Part shown: positions 6,111-14,862 of the stretch, one piece after another
How the letters are laid out: every line of letters starts with the position of its first letter
Position numbering within the stretch: position 1 is the stretch's first letter
DNA from: an uncultured Prevotella sp.
GTDB lineage: Bacteria; Bacteroidota; Bacteroidia; Bacteroidales; Bacteroidaceae
Direction: 5' to 3'
DNA: 32,899 bases
Assembly (NCBI GenBank): GCA_900541575.1
Contig: UQKO01000025.1
Coordinates: 1 to 32,899 of the forward strand
Program-made: the position numbers and the translations under genes
Notes under the pieces: model-generated
Databases searched by the model: none
Seen by the model: only the letters and a program-made list of their open reading frames with translations
Told to the model about the DNA's origin: nothing

Positions 6111-7532
6111 CTATGCTTCTTCGCCATATAGCTTCAGCTTATTATAAAGCGTTTTGCGGTCGATGCCCAAGAGTTGGGCTGCACGACTTTTATTTCCGCC
6201 CGTAATCTGCAGAGCTTCGCGAATACGCGAAAGTTCTTCATCCACCGAGGGCTTCAAAGCCACATTGGCAGCATGAAGTTGATTTGTAGGCGATAGAACA
6301 GGCAAATCAAGCTGAACTTCCGATATATCATTGTTTCCTTCGGACAGCAAGGCTGCACGGGTTACAACATTGCGCATCTCACGCAGATTTCCTGGCCATG
6401 AATAGCGAAGCAAAGCGGCTTGAGCCTCAGGAGTAAAGTTAGCAATGCTTCGTCCTAATTCGCTATTGGCTCTCTGTAAGAAGTAACGAGCAAACTCTAT
6501 CACATCGTTGCCCCTATCACGAAGCAAAGGCATATGGAGAGTAAACTCATTGATGCGATGATAGAGGTCTTCGCGAAAAGTTCCCTGACGGATTGCCTCG
6601 GGAAGATTTTCATTGGTGGCACAGATTAAACGTATGTCGACCACTTTCTCGTCTATACTCCCCACTCGGCGGATGCGTCTTTCCTGGAGCACACGCAGGA
6701 GCTGCACTTGCACATCGTAACTAAGATTACCCACTTCGTCGAGGAATAAGGTGCCTCCTGAGGCTTGTTCAAAAGCCCCTGTCTTATCCGTCACGGCTCC
6801 TGTAAAAGCGCCTTTCACGTGTCCAAAGAGTTCGGAAGCTGCAAGATCTTTGGTAAGTGCACCACAGTCGATGGCCACGAAAGGACCATCCGAACGAGTA
6901 CTTTGCTCGTGGATGCGATGAGCTACGTATTCCTTGCCCGTGCCGCTAGCCCCAATAATCAATACAGACATAGGAGTAGGTGCCACGAGGCTTGCCAATC
7001 TGTAAAGTTCACAAGCTACAAGCGAATGTCCTTCTATCCCTTGAACTTTACTAGGGGCATTACCTGATGCAGTGGGTTTACTAGACGATAATCTTGCTGC
7101 ATCAGTTGCCGACGGCGGAAGTTCCCCTTTACGGCTCGCTATCTTGCTAGGCACACTCTGACTAGAAAGAGCCAAAGCGGCTTGTATCTTCTGTAATAGC
7201 AAGTCGGGCTGTACGGGTTTGCTGATATAGTCGGCAGCACCAAGTTTCATTGCCTCTACCGCATTTTGCACATCAGCATAGTGCGTCATTACAATGAAAG
7301 GGATGTGCATGCCCTCACGTTGCATCCATTCTAGCAAATAAAGGCCATCGTGGTCGGGGAGGCGCAAATCAGAGAGAATCATGCTTGGAGTGCTTTTTCC
7401 GTGCAAAAGCATCTTCACCGCTGCCATCACACTAGAAGCGCAGCTCACTTCAAAGCCTTTCTTTCGCAACCACGTGCTAAGCATGGTACTAAAGGTGAGG
7501 TCGTCTTCGACCATTAATATATGTGTGACCAT
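6111..7532 (-). CDS. NtrC-family sigma-54-dependent response regulator
   Basis: The 473-residue protein has the full order of an NtrC-type activator. The receiver domain (1-125) carries the acidic pair ED at 9-10, phosphoacceptor D55 (SDLRLPD) and K107 (ISKPVQP). The AAA+ domain (about 168-400) has Walker A GASGTGK (195-201), the sigma-54 contact loop GAFTGA (242-247), Walker B GGTLFLDEVG and the arginine region REDLYHRIN. A Fis-type helix-turn-helix (about 433-470) ends the chain (NKSRAAQLLGIDRKTLYNKL). It activates RpoN polymerase by ATP hydrolysis. The hybrid kinase gene lies 93 bases upstream on the same strand and is the expected phosphodonor. The likely target promoter is at 5927-5941. 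All key residues are present, so it should be active. Confidence 0.95.
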   Translation of the reverse strand: MVTHILMVEDDLTFSTMLSTWLRKKGFEVSCASSVMAAVKMLLHGKSTPSMILSDLRLPDHDGLYLLEWMQREGMHIPFIVMTHYADVQNAVEAMKLGAADYISKPVQPDLLLQKIQAALALSSQSVPSKIASRKGELPPSATDAARLSSSKPTASGNAPSKVQGIEGHSLVACELYRLASLVAPTPMSVLIIGASGTGKEYVAHRIHEQSTRSDGPFVAIDCGALTKDLAASELFGHVKGAFTGAVTDKTGAFEQASGGTLFLDEVGNLSYDVQVQLLRVLQERRIRRVGSIDEKVVDIRLICATNENLPEAIRQGTFREDLYHRINEFTLHMPLLRDRGNDVIEFARYFLQRANSELGRSIANFTPEAQAALLRYSWPGNLREMRNVVTRAALLSEGNNDISEVQLDLPVLSPTNQLHAANVALKPSVDEELSRIREALQITGGNKSRAAQLLGIDRKTLYNKLKLYGEEA

Positions 7533-7625
7533 GTGTATTATTTATACTAATTGCTATTTCTTGTTCTTTTCTTAGCATGCGAGGAAGCGTTCTTGCACAT
7601 GCCAAGAAATATACCCCATCTTTGC

Positions 7626-10166
7626 CTAGGATTTATTGTTTAGTAGTGGCTCCGCAATCAGTTGACGGAGTTGTTCTATAATTTGCTGACAGAGCGTAGC
7701 GTCATTGTCTTGCCAAAGGCCATCAGCCCTATTCTTCTCCAACGTTTGCAAAGCAGACAGCACCGGAGAACCGATGAGGGTAAAGGTGGGCAGCATCTTA
7801 TGAGCAACTCGGCAAGCTGCGCTCTTATCGTGATGTGCTACTGCCTTTTCAAGCAGTTGAAGGTGTGCGCGACAGTCGCTCGCAAACTGACGGAGTATGG
7901 TCTCCTCGGCCTGGGCATCCCCCTCGGCAAAAGCTGTCAGAGCAGCCAAAGGCCCTGATTGTAGCGTGGGTTTCTCCGTAGCAATAAAGTCGCGATGATG
8001 AGTGAAGACCCTTATAATATCATTTTGCGTAAATGGCTTGAACAATACGTCGGCAAAACCGTGCTGCTTAAAGTCGACAACGGGCACCAAGAGATGGGAA
8101 GTCATAGCCACCACGGGCACCTGGGCTAGATAATCGCGATTACGCAGAGAGTTTAGCACTTCATAGCCAGAGGATTCAGGCATCTCAATATCTGTTAGGA
8201 TGAATGCTGGGCAATGTCCCTCATCGAGCCATTTGAGCATGCGCCCTACCCCTGTAAATGATTCCACGACCGAATGTTCGGGCAATACATTGTGCAGCAT
8301 GGCTTCGGTCAGCTGAAGTTGCAGTGAATCGTCATCAAGCACAACACAAAGAATAGGACTATTGCTCTCTTGGGGGGCTTCATGAGCAAGGGGAGAGGCT
8401 AGTTCCTTATTTTGAACAATAACATCCGTTTCCTCTGCTTCCGCTTGATGATGCACGGAAGATGGCTGACACTTCTGCAAAGGCAATGTCAGTACGAATC
8501 GGCTACCATGCCCTAATTCGCAATGAGCCTCCAATGTGCCTCCGAGCAAGGCTACTAACTGACGCGTTATGCTAAGCCCTAAGCCTGCGCCTTCCTGTCC
8601 TTCACTGCCTTTGACACGAATAAATGGCATGAAAATGCGGTCTAAATCAGCCTGTGTCATTCCGCAACCTGTATCCTCCACACACAAGCGTAACTGGTGC
8701 AGAGCATCATCCCAATCAGCTCGGAGCGTGATATTCCCTTGCATCGTATATTTAATTGCGTTGCTCAGAAGATTTTCGATAATTTGCCGCAGGCGAAGAG
8801 CATCGGTCAGCACCCAAAGAGGTGATGGGATGGCAACAGCGGCATGCAATGACAAATTCTTCTGCTGAGCGAGAGGATGAAAAGCTTCTACCACCTCGTG
8901 TAACAAAAGATGCATTTCCATGGAGGATTTCTTCACAGCGATACCTCCAGCCTCAAGTTTATGATAGTCGAGCAAGGCCATTACTAGGTGCAATAGATGC
9001 TGGGCAGAAGTTTCCACAGCTTGAAGTTCCGAATGCTGATTTTTTACCTTATATGGCAATAACTTCAAATAGCCCAAAATCGTGTTGACAGGTGCCTTGA
9101 TATCATGAGAGATTGTGAGCAAGAGCCTTTCGCGCTGCGTCATAAGACGCTCACTTCGCTCTTTGGCCTGTTCAAGTGCTTTGCGATAACGATTAGCCCT
9201 TCTTATGTCGCGCCATAACCATATAAGTAGCAGTCCTGATAGCAAGATGGCAAGCGAAGCCATTCCTCCAAGTCGGAAAGCAGCATTTCGTCGTTGCAAG
9301 CGTTCTTTATCAAACGCTTGACTAATGAGCCGCTGTTGGGCAGATGTAAAGTTATCTATGAGCGCTGTGATACGATGTGTCAGAACGAGCGAAGCAGCTC
9401 TCAGCTCGTCAGACCTATGGAATATACGCTGCACATGCGAAAGAGAATCGCGCTGCATGTCACGATGCACATCTGTAAGCATATGAGCCAAAGTATCGGC
9501 TATATCAATCTGCCTTTGCGCTGTATCTTTCACTGACTCATGTTGCACTACGGAAGAATGAATTGTGTCGTCCTTTGCACGCCGAAAAGCATCCCCCAAT
9601 CTGCGAAAGAAGCCACGCTTGCGTCGCTGTATCACCACTTGTTCGCCCCTTTCTACCACAGGAATCTCTATCTTCATCGTGACAGGACGATTATTTCGAT
9701 GCAAAGCCTCGATTTGTTGTTGCAAGTTACTACCTACATGATTTTCTCGACGCAAAGCATTGACCAATCGCACCGTACCATCACGCTTCAACCATACTAA
9801 GGTCTGCAAGGAATCTACTCGTTGTCGCTGCATACTATCAGCGACAACTGTTTTTAGTTCTGCAAGCGCTGTATCGACCTGTGCTGAGGCTTGCAAATAA
9901 CGCGTCAATTCTGCATTATCTGCATACTTTAGCGTGACAGTAGCACCTTGTGTAGATGCATTGAGCAAGTGCGTAAGCAGGTGGTCAATCGCTTTACGTT
10001 GTTTGGTAACCATGGCCTCGGTCTGCGTGACTCGACTCATATCTCTTGCTGACCGCAGCACATACCACACCGAAGCGGCTACTGTAACCGACAATAATAA
10101 GAAAGCCGATATGAGTGTACCTATGGTGGTCTTACCATGAGGCTGTTGAGAAATGTTTTGTATCAT
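7626..10166 (-). CDS. Hybrid sensor histidine kinase with receiver and Hpt domains
   Basis: This inner-membrane protein of 846 residues has a transmembrane segment at about 15-37, a largely helical periplasmic sensor region (40-295) and a second membrane segment (about 299-317). The cytoplasmic part has HisKA with H354 (LTISHDIKAPVN), HATPase with N box (IIENLLSNAIKY), G1 (VEDTGCGM) and G2 (EGAGLGLSI), a receiver with D659 (ILTDIEMP) and K710, and a C-terminal Hpt domain with H789 (RVAHKMLP). This supports a phosphorelay H354 to D659 to H789 and on to D55 of the regulator encoded just downstream. The sensor region contains an unusual basic patch near 181-196 (RRKRGFFRRL) and no named ligand fold. 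A near-palindrome CTATTTCTAAGAATAG at 10175-10190 lies just before the start codon. Confidence 0.93.
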   Translation of the reverse strand: MIQNISQQPHGKTTIGTLISAFLLLSVTVAASVWYVLRSARDMSRVTQTEAMVTKQRKAIDHLLTHLLNASTQGATVTLKYADNAELTRYLQASAQVDTALAELKTVVADSMQRQRVDSLQTLVWLKRDGTVRLVNALRRENHVGSNLQQQIEALHRNNRPVTMKIEIPVVERGEQVVIQRRKRGFFRRLGDAFRRAKDDTIHSSVVQHESVKDTAQRQIDIADTLAHMLTDVHRDMQRDSLSHVQRIFHRSDELRAASLVLTHRITALIDNFTSAQQRLISQAFDKERLQRRNAAFRLGGMASLAILLSGLLLIWLWRDIRRANRYRKALEQAKERSERLMTQRERLLLTISHDIKAPVNTILGYLKLLPYKVKNQHSELQAVETSAQHLLHLVMALLDYHKLEAGGIAVKKSSMEMHLLLHEVVEAFHPLAQQKNLSLHAAVAIPSPLWVLTDALRLRQIIENLLSNAIKYTMQGNITLRADWDDALHQLRLCVEDTGCGMTQADLDRIFMPFIRVKGSEGQEGAGLGLSITRQLVALLGGTLEAHCELGHGSRFVLTLPLQKCQPSSVHHQAEAEETDVIVQNKELASPLAHEAPQESNSPILCVVLDDDSLQLQLTEAMLHNVLPEHSVVESFTGVGRMLKWLDEGHCPAFILTDIEMPESSGYEVLNSLRNRDYLAQVPVVAMTSHLLVPVVDFKQHGFADVLFKPFTQNDIIRVFTHHRDFIATEKPTLQSGPLAALTAFAEGDAQAEETILRQFASDCRAHLQLLEKAVAHHDKSAACRVAHKMLPTFTLIGSPVLSALQTLEKNRADGLWQDNDATLCQQIIEQLRQLIAEPLLNNKS

Positions 10167-10264
10167 GACATAGGCTATTTCTAAGAATAGGCATATTCTC
10201 CCGCATACACATCTATTAAATAGTAACGCATACAGAGGTATCTATTCTCGCAGTAGGGATTGTC

Positions 10265-11248
10265 CTATTTCTCGAAACTCATCACAATCTGCGTAGCACC
10301 AGCATCGCGGAGCATCTGCGGAGTATGATTGCCCCAACTTACGCCAATAAGGTGGGTCGCCCCCGCATTCACTCCCATCTCGATGTCATAAGTTGTATCG
10401 CCCACTATGGTCGTATCGATTGGTAGCGTATGCGTTAGTTCGTTGAGTCGAAGCACGGGATCTGGATTGGGCTTATGCGCGGCTACGTCTTCACAAGCCA
10501 CAATAAAGTCGATATAAGGAAGGATGCCTAACTGATTGCATAGTTCCTCTACCGACACGTGACCACGACTAGTGGCTATACCCACGAAATATCCTAACTC
10601 ATGCTCACGACGCATCTCCTCGGCCACACTAGGAAAGATGGTCACCCCATCGCAGCCTATCTTTTCGAACAACTGACGATATAATGTCACGGCTTTATCA
10701 ATAATTGTCCCCTGACGCCCTGAGAGTTGCTCTATGCTCGTGGCGAGTGGGAGGCCAATGGTGCGACAAATGGCCTCAGCACTAGGCACGGGAAAGCCTA
10801 TTTGGCGGAATGTTTCACTCATGGTTCGCACGATACCTTGATGAGTATCACCTATGGTTCCATCGAAATCCCAAGCAAATAGCTTGCGGCGCAAAGAATA
10901 ACTTACACTAGCTCCACGACCACTAAATCCGTGAATGGGAGGAGCGCACTTGGTGAGGTCGACCTGTACCTCACGCACTTTACTGAAACCTCGAATAAGT
11001 GCTCGAGCCACACGAGCAACCACATGCTCAAGTAGCTGCGAAGGCTTTTCCATCTCTTGTTTCACAAGTTCGTAGGCTTCGGCATAATTGACCGTCCCCT
11101 CTAGCTCATCATAACAGAGCGCTTCGTAAGCATCATCATTGTCAATTTGGAGATGAAGTGTAAGCTCATAGTCACCACCCACTTTGCGTTCTTGGGGCAA
11201 GACGCCGTGGTAGGCATAAAATCGGAGCGTAGGAAGAGTAATTGTCAT
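10265..11248 (-). CDS. folB: Dihydroneopterin aldolase-HAD phosphatase fusion
   Basis: Residues 1-120 are a complete dihydroneopterin aldolase (7,8-dihydroneopterin to 6-hydroxymethyl-dihydropterin plus glycolaldehyde, folate pathway). E20 (GVLPQE), Y55 (TVNYAEAY) and K100 (VDLTKCAPP) fit the active-site Glu, Tyr and Lys of characterised enzymes. Residues 122-327 are a complete HAD-family phosphatase of the phosphoglycolate phosphatase type: nucleophile D127 in WDFDGT, motif II GIATSRG, motif III Lys in AAHKPNPDP and motif IV GDTTYDIEMG. The join is at YSLRRKLFAWDFDGT with no stop or linker. FolB alone is about 120 residues and a HAD phosphatase about 210, so both are full length. The HAD half could act on dihydroneopterin monophosphate, or remove 2-phosphoglycolate-like by-products; both are inference. 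The gene follows nrdJ after a terminator. Confidence 0.9.
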   Translation of the reverse strand: MTITLPTLRFYAYHGVLPQERKVGGDYELTLHLQIDNDDAYEALCYDELEGTVNYAEAYELVKQEMEKPSQLLEHVVARVARALIRGFSKVREVQVDLTKCAPPIHGFSGRGASVSYSLRRKLFAWDFDGTIGDTHQGIVRTMSETFRQIGFPVPSAEAICRTIGLPLATSIEQLSGRQGTIIDKAVTLYRQLFEKIGCDGVTIFPSVAEEMRREHELGYFVGIATSRGHVSVEELCNQLGILPYIDFIVACEDVAAHKPNPDPVLRLNELTHTLPIDTTIVGDTTYDIEMGVNAGATHLIGVSWGNHTPQMLRDAGATQIVMSFEK

Positions 11249-11334
11249 ATTTATTGAGAACTTTACATGATGAATTGCAACTCAGCTTTGAAGCGATATT
11301 TCACTGCATTCGCCTTGCACACTATTTTATCAAA

Positions 11335-11391
11335 GAAAAATACGGGCGGACTGCGAATGCTGAATTAAAATCTCTTCGCTAGCCCGCCCGT
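11335..11391 (-). terminator. Terminator after nrdJ
   Basis: On the minus strand ACGGGCGGGCTAGCGAA (11391-11375) pairs with TTCGCAGTCCGCCCGT (11357-11342) with one wobble and one bulge. The 3' arm is followed by ATTTTTC. It begins 12 bases after the nrdJ stop. Confidence 0.8.
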
Positions 11392-11402
11392 TAGGTGATT
11401 GC

Positions 11403-13964
11403 TTATCCACATCGGCTTGCGCCACAGTGTTTACAGATGAGGCACCCCTCTTGGTATACTAACGTTTCATGGCCACAATTGGGACATTTCTGTCCTTTGG
11501 CCTCGGTACCGTCGGTCACATACTTTTTCAAAGCTCGACTCACACCCACCTTCCACGTATTGATGTTTTCACTCTCGAGCTGCAAAGAGTTGACGAGTTT
11601 CACCACATTTTCGATGGGCATTCGATAGCGAAGAACGCCCGAGATAAGCTTGGCATAATTCCAATATTCCTTATTAAATTTCTCAGAGAGTCCTTCGACG
11701 GTCATCTTGTAACCACGCTTATTTTGGAACTGGAAGTCGTAACGTTTCGACCCATCGGGCAGAATTCGCTTAATGATACGTCCCTTTGTCACTGTCTTGG
11801 GAAGAACAATACCTTCTTCGTCGTCCTGAAGTCCGGTAAATATCTCGTAGGGATAGCCATCGAGCAAACCTACAAAGGCTACCCACTTCTCCTTATTATT
11901 TTGGAAACGTACCACGTCGCATTCCAATTCGCTTGGACGACGTTCTGTCACTTGCGGCAGTAACATGGCAGCCTTAGAGCCCTTTTCCTCTTCTTTCTTT
12001 TCCTTTTTATCTGTCTTCTGTGTGCTAACGAGCACACCTGCACGAGAGCCATCACGATAGATTGTGCAACCCTTACAACCGCTTCGCCAAGCTTCCACGT
12101 AAAGTCGGTTGACTAGTTCTTCATCCACTTGATTGGGCAGATTCACTGTCACGCTGATACTATGGTCCACCCATTTCTGAATAGCCCCTTGCATACGTAC
12201 TTTCATGAGCCAATCTACATCGTTAGCCGTGGCCTTATAATAAGGAGAGCGAGCTACGAGTTCATCAACCTCCTCTTGTGTATAACGCTTCTCTGTGTCA
12301 AGCCCCTGCACTTTCATCCAAGTGAGAAACTTAGGATGATATACGATAAACTCTTCAAAGGAATCGCCCGTTTCATCAACGAAGTCAACGTGCACCTGAG
12401 GGTCGTTGGGATTAACTTTACGACGACGCTTATATACGGGCATAAACACGGGTTCAATCCCCGAAGTAGTCTGCGTCATAAGGCTCGTTGTACCAGTGGG
12501 AGCGATGGTCAAACAAGCGATGTTGCGACGACCATACTGCTGCATTTCAGCATAAAGTTCGGCGTCGTATTCTCTTATGCGAAGGATGAATGGATTCTTT
12601 GCTTCGCGTGCCGTATCATAGACGGGGAAAGCACCACGCTCCTTGGCCATCTTCACACTTGAGCGATAGGCACTCAGAGCCAATGTACGCTGCACCTTCA
12701 CTGCCATATCCGTAGCTTCTTCAGTACCATAGCGCAGACCTAGAGCGGCTATCATATCACCTTCAGCGGTAATGCCAACACCCGTACGTCGGCCTTGTGC
12801 TGTCTTATACTTAATTTTCTCCCATAGATGAAGCTCGGTATGTTTCACTTCTTCGCTCTGAGGGTCTGACTGTATTTTCTTGATGATGCGGTCTATTTTC
12901 TCTTGTTCTAGGTCAATAATATCGTCCATCAAGCGTTGAGCCATAGCCACGTGTTGCTTAAAGAGTTCGAAGTTAAATTCGGCCTGCGGCGTAAATGGAT
13001 GCTCCACATAAGAGTAGAGATTCACCGCCAAGAGTCGGCAACTATCATAGGGGCAGAGGGGTATTTCTCCACAAGGGTTGGTACTCACCGTGCGAAATCC
13101 GAGGTCGGCATAGCAATCGGGAATACTTTCGCGCAGGATAGTGTCCCAAAACAACACACCAGGCTCTGCACTTTTCCATGCATTGTGTACAATCTTTCGC
13201 CAAAGGGCAGCTGCATCGATGTCTTTCTCCACAAAAGGTTTATCGGCATCAATGGGGAATTGCTGATGATAAGGTCGACCTTCTGTGGCACATCGCATAA
13301 ATTCATCATCAAGCTTCACACTCACATTGGCACCCGTAATCTTACCTTCTGTCATCTTAGCGTCAATAAAGTCCTCAGCCTCGGGATGTCGCACGGATAT
13401 GGAGAGCATCAATGCTCCGCGACGTCCATCTTGTGCCACCTCGCGAGTGGAATTACTATAACGCTCCATGAAGGGAACGATTCCTGTTGAAGTCAAAGCG
13501 GAGTTTTTTACAGGCGATCCTTTCGGACGGATTCCAGAAAGGTCATGTCCCACTCCACCACGACGCTTCATGAGTTGCACCTGTTCTTCATCGAGCTTAA
13601 GAATCGCCCCATAAGAGTCGGCATTACCATCAATACCTATTACAAAGCAGTTAGAGAGTGAAGCTATCTGAAAATCGTTACCAATACCTGTCATAGGCGA
13701 ACCAGCGGGCACGAGGTAGCGAAAATGGTCGAGCAGAGAGAACACTTCATCCTCGGTCAAGGGATTGGGATATTTCTGCTCGATACGAGCTATCTCCGCG
13801 GCTATGCGATGATGCATGTCGTGCGGTGATTGTTCGTAAATATTACCAAAGGAATCCTTTAGCGCATATTTGTTCACCCATACACGAGCGGCCAATTCAT
13901 CACCATCAAAATATTCGAGCGAAGCACGGAATGCCTCGTCGTAAGTATAAGTTTGTCTTTCCAT
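11403..13964 (-). CDS. nrdJ: Adenosylcobalamin-dependent ribonucleotide reductase (class II)
   Basis: The 853-residue enzyme reduces ribonucleotides to deoxyribonucleotides with an adenosylcobalamin-derived thiyl radical and no oxygen requirement. An N-terminal region leads into the ten-stranded barrel. C106 (ASLSNCFVIG) and C298 (STNPCGEIPL) are the redox and radical cysteines expected of this family. Further conserved blocks are RRGGVGHDLSGIRP and LTIAPTGTTSLM. The C-terminus carries a zinc-ribbon-like Cys cluster (KCPNCGHETLVYQEGC and CKHCGASRCG) used for reduction of the active site. Length is normal for class II enzymes. No cobalamin riboswitch is visible in the 120 bases upstream. The yfcE-like gene ends 121 bases upstream without a clear terminator, so read-through is possible. 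Confidence 0.95.
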   Translation of the reverse strand: MERQTYTYDEAFRASLEYFDGDELAARVWVNKYALKDSFGNIYEQSPHDMHHRIAAEIARIEQKYPNPLTEDEVFSLLDHFRYLVPAGSPMTGIGNDFQIASLSNCFVIGIDGNADSYGAILKLDEEQVQLMKRRGGVGHDLSGIRPKGSPVKNSALTSTGIVPFMERYSNSTREVAQDGRRGALMLSISVRHPEAEDFIDAKMTEGKITGANVSVKLDDEFMRCATEGRPYHQQFPIDADKPFVEKDIDAAALWRKIVHNAWKSAEPGVLFWDTILRESIPDCYADLGFRTVSTNPCGEIPLCPYDSCRLLAVNLYSYVEHPFTPQAEFNFELFKQHVAMAQRLMDDIIDLEQEKIDRIIKKIQSDPQSEEVKHTELHLWEKIKYKTAQGRRTGVGITAEGDMIAALGLRYGTEEATDMAVKVQRTLALSAYRSSVKMAKERGAFPVYDTAREAKNPFILRIREYDAELYAEMQQYGRRNIACLTIAPTGTTSLMTQTTSGIEPVFMPVYKRRRKVNPNDPQVHVDFVDETGDSFEEFIVYHPKFLTWMKVQGLDTEKRYTQEEVDELVARSPYYKATANDVDWLMKVRMQGAIQKWVDHSISVTVNLPNQVDEELVNRLYVEAWRSGCKGCTIYRDGSRAGVLVSTQKTDKKEKKEEEKGSKAAMLLPQVTERRPSELECDVVRFQNNKEKWVAFVGLLDGYPYEIFTGLQDDEEGIVLPKTVTKGRIIKRILPDGSKRYDFQFQNKRGYKMTVEGLSEKFNKEYWNYAKLISGVLRYRMPIENVVKLVNSLQLESENINTWKVGVSRALKKYVTDGTEAKGQKCPNCGHETLVYQEGCLICKHCGASRCG

Positions 13965-14085
13965 TATTCTATTAGTAGGGATAGTAATTCTTTTGAAGTT
14001 GTAAAATTTGCATATTATGCGACAACATCCTATTCGCAGACCTCCTGTCGACCCGCTTATGATTCACTAACCAATTGTTCACTGC

Positions 14086-14658
14086 CTATTGCAGTTTCAA
14101 ATTGCTAATAGCCGTACCATCAAGAGTACGCACAGCTAGCATTCCATTGGAATAGGTAGCAAAGGTAGGAGGATTACCACCTTTTGGAAAGGTGGGCGAC
14201 CCTGTGTTGAGTATCACTGGGGTGCTTGTCTCTGCATTGGCTTCTTTGAGGGTCTGCAAATGAGTGTGTCCGTATACAAACACATCGCAACTAGGTCCCT
14301 CAGGCATGTGCTTTTCGTTGTACACGTGACCATGAGTCAAGAAAAAGCGAATACCATTGTCTACAAGCATGGAATAGGTGCTTTGGATGGGGAATTGTAA
14401 GAGCATTTGATCCACCTCCGAGTCGCAATTACCGCGCACGGCAATAATGTTTTGTGCTCTATGGTTGAGTTCTTCCGCAATAGCTTGAGGATCAAGGCCA
14501 AAGCAAAGTCCATTTCGCGGTCCGTAGTTGAGTAAATCACCAAGTAGTACCAAAAGGTCATAATGGTGGGCATCGTAGTAGGCCAATACCTGCTGCAAAG
14601 CAGGCAACGACCCATGTATGTCTGATAAAAAAAGTATTCTCACGGGATACGTCTTCAA
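14086..14658 (-). CDS. yfcE: YfcE-like metallophosphodiesterase
   Basis: About 185-190 residues with the full binuclear metallophosphoesterase motif set: SDIHGS, LLGDLLNYGPRN, VRGNCDSEVDQMLLQFP, FLTHGH and VYGHTHL. Long stretches match E. coli YfcE as I remember it, including the RGNCDSEVDQMLL block, so this is the same family (phosphodiesterase active on artificial diesters; natural substrate unknown). There is no ATG at the start: the frame opens at TTG 14658 just after an in-frame stop, with a GTG at 14643 that would give MRILFLSDIHG, closer to YfcE in length. The promoter at 14725-14756 fits either start. Confidence 0.92.
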   Translation of the reverse strand: MKTYPVRILFLSDIHGSLPALQQVLAYYDAHHYDLLVLLGDLLNYGPRNGLCFGLDPQAIAEELNHRAQNIIAVRGNCDSEVDQMLLQFPIQSTYSMLVDNGIRFFLTHGHVYNEKHMPEGPSCDVFVYGHTHLQTLKEANAETSTPVILNTGSPTFPKGGNPPTFATYSNGMLAVRTLDGTAISNLKLQ

Positions 14659-14724
14659 TTATATAAGAATATACATCATCTGTCTGAAGGCTTTACTTTT
14701 CGCTATAAGCCTCGCAGCGATGGG

Positions 14725-14756
14725 CAAAGTTAGCGTAAATCCGCAATGTTGCCAAA
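14725..14756 (-). promoter_or_regulatory. Housekeeping promoter of the yfcE-like gene
   Basis: On the minus strand TTTG (14756-14753), 20 bases, then TAACTTTG (14732-14725) match TTTG-N19-21-TAnnTTTG exactly. The start point would be near 14718, about 60-75 bases before the coding region. It diverges from the promoter at 14822-14829. Confidence 0.8.
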
Positions 14757-14821
14757 CATTTTTTGTTTAAAGGCATGAAATATTTCTTCCCTAAACGCTA
14801 CATCGAAATAGATAAAAAGTG

Positions 14822-14829
14822 TACTTTTG
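14822..14829 (+). promoter_or_regulatory. Probable promoter of the GSCFA gene
   Basis: TACTTTTG matches the -7 element TAnnTTTG and would start transcription near 14836, before the ATG at 14863. The -33 element is not clear. Its position excludes use of the upstream in-frame start at 14827. Confidence 0.5.
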
Positions 14830-14862
14830 CGCATTATTACTGACAACGCGCTTACTCTGCCT

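Noticed and set aside
7575..7610. Second sigma-54 promoter between kinase and regulator genes (TTGGCATGTGCAAG)
   Set aside because: The GG is not followed by GC at ten bases, so the required spacing fails.
13965..14085. Cobalamin riboswitch before nrdJ
   Set aside because: The gap is too short and shows no B12-box-like element by eye.
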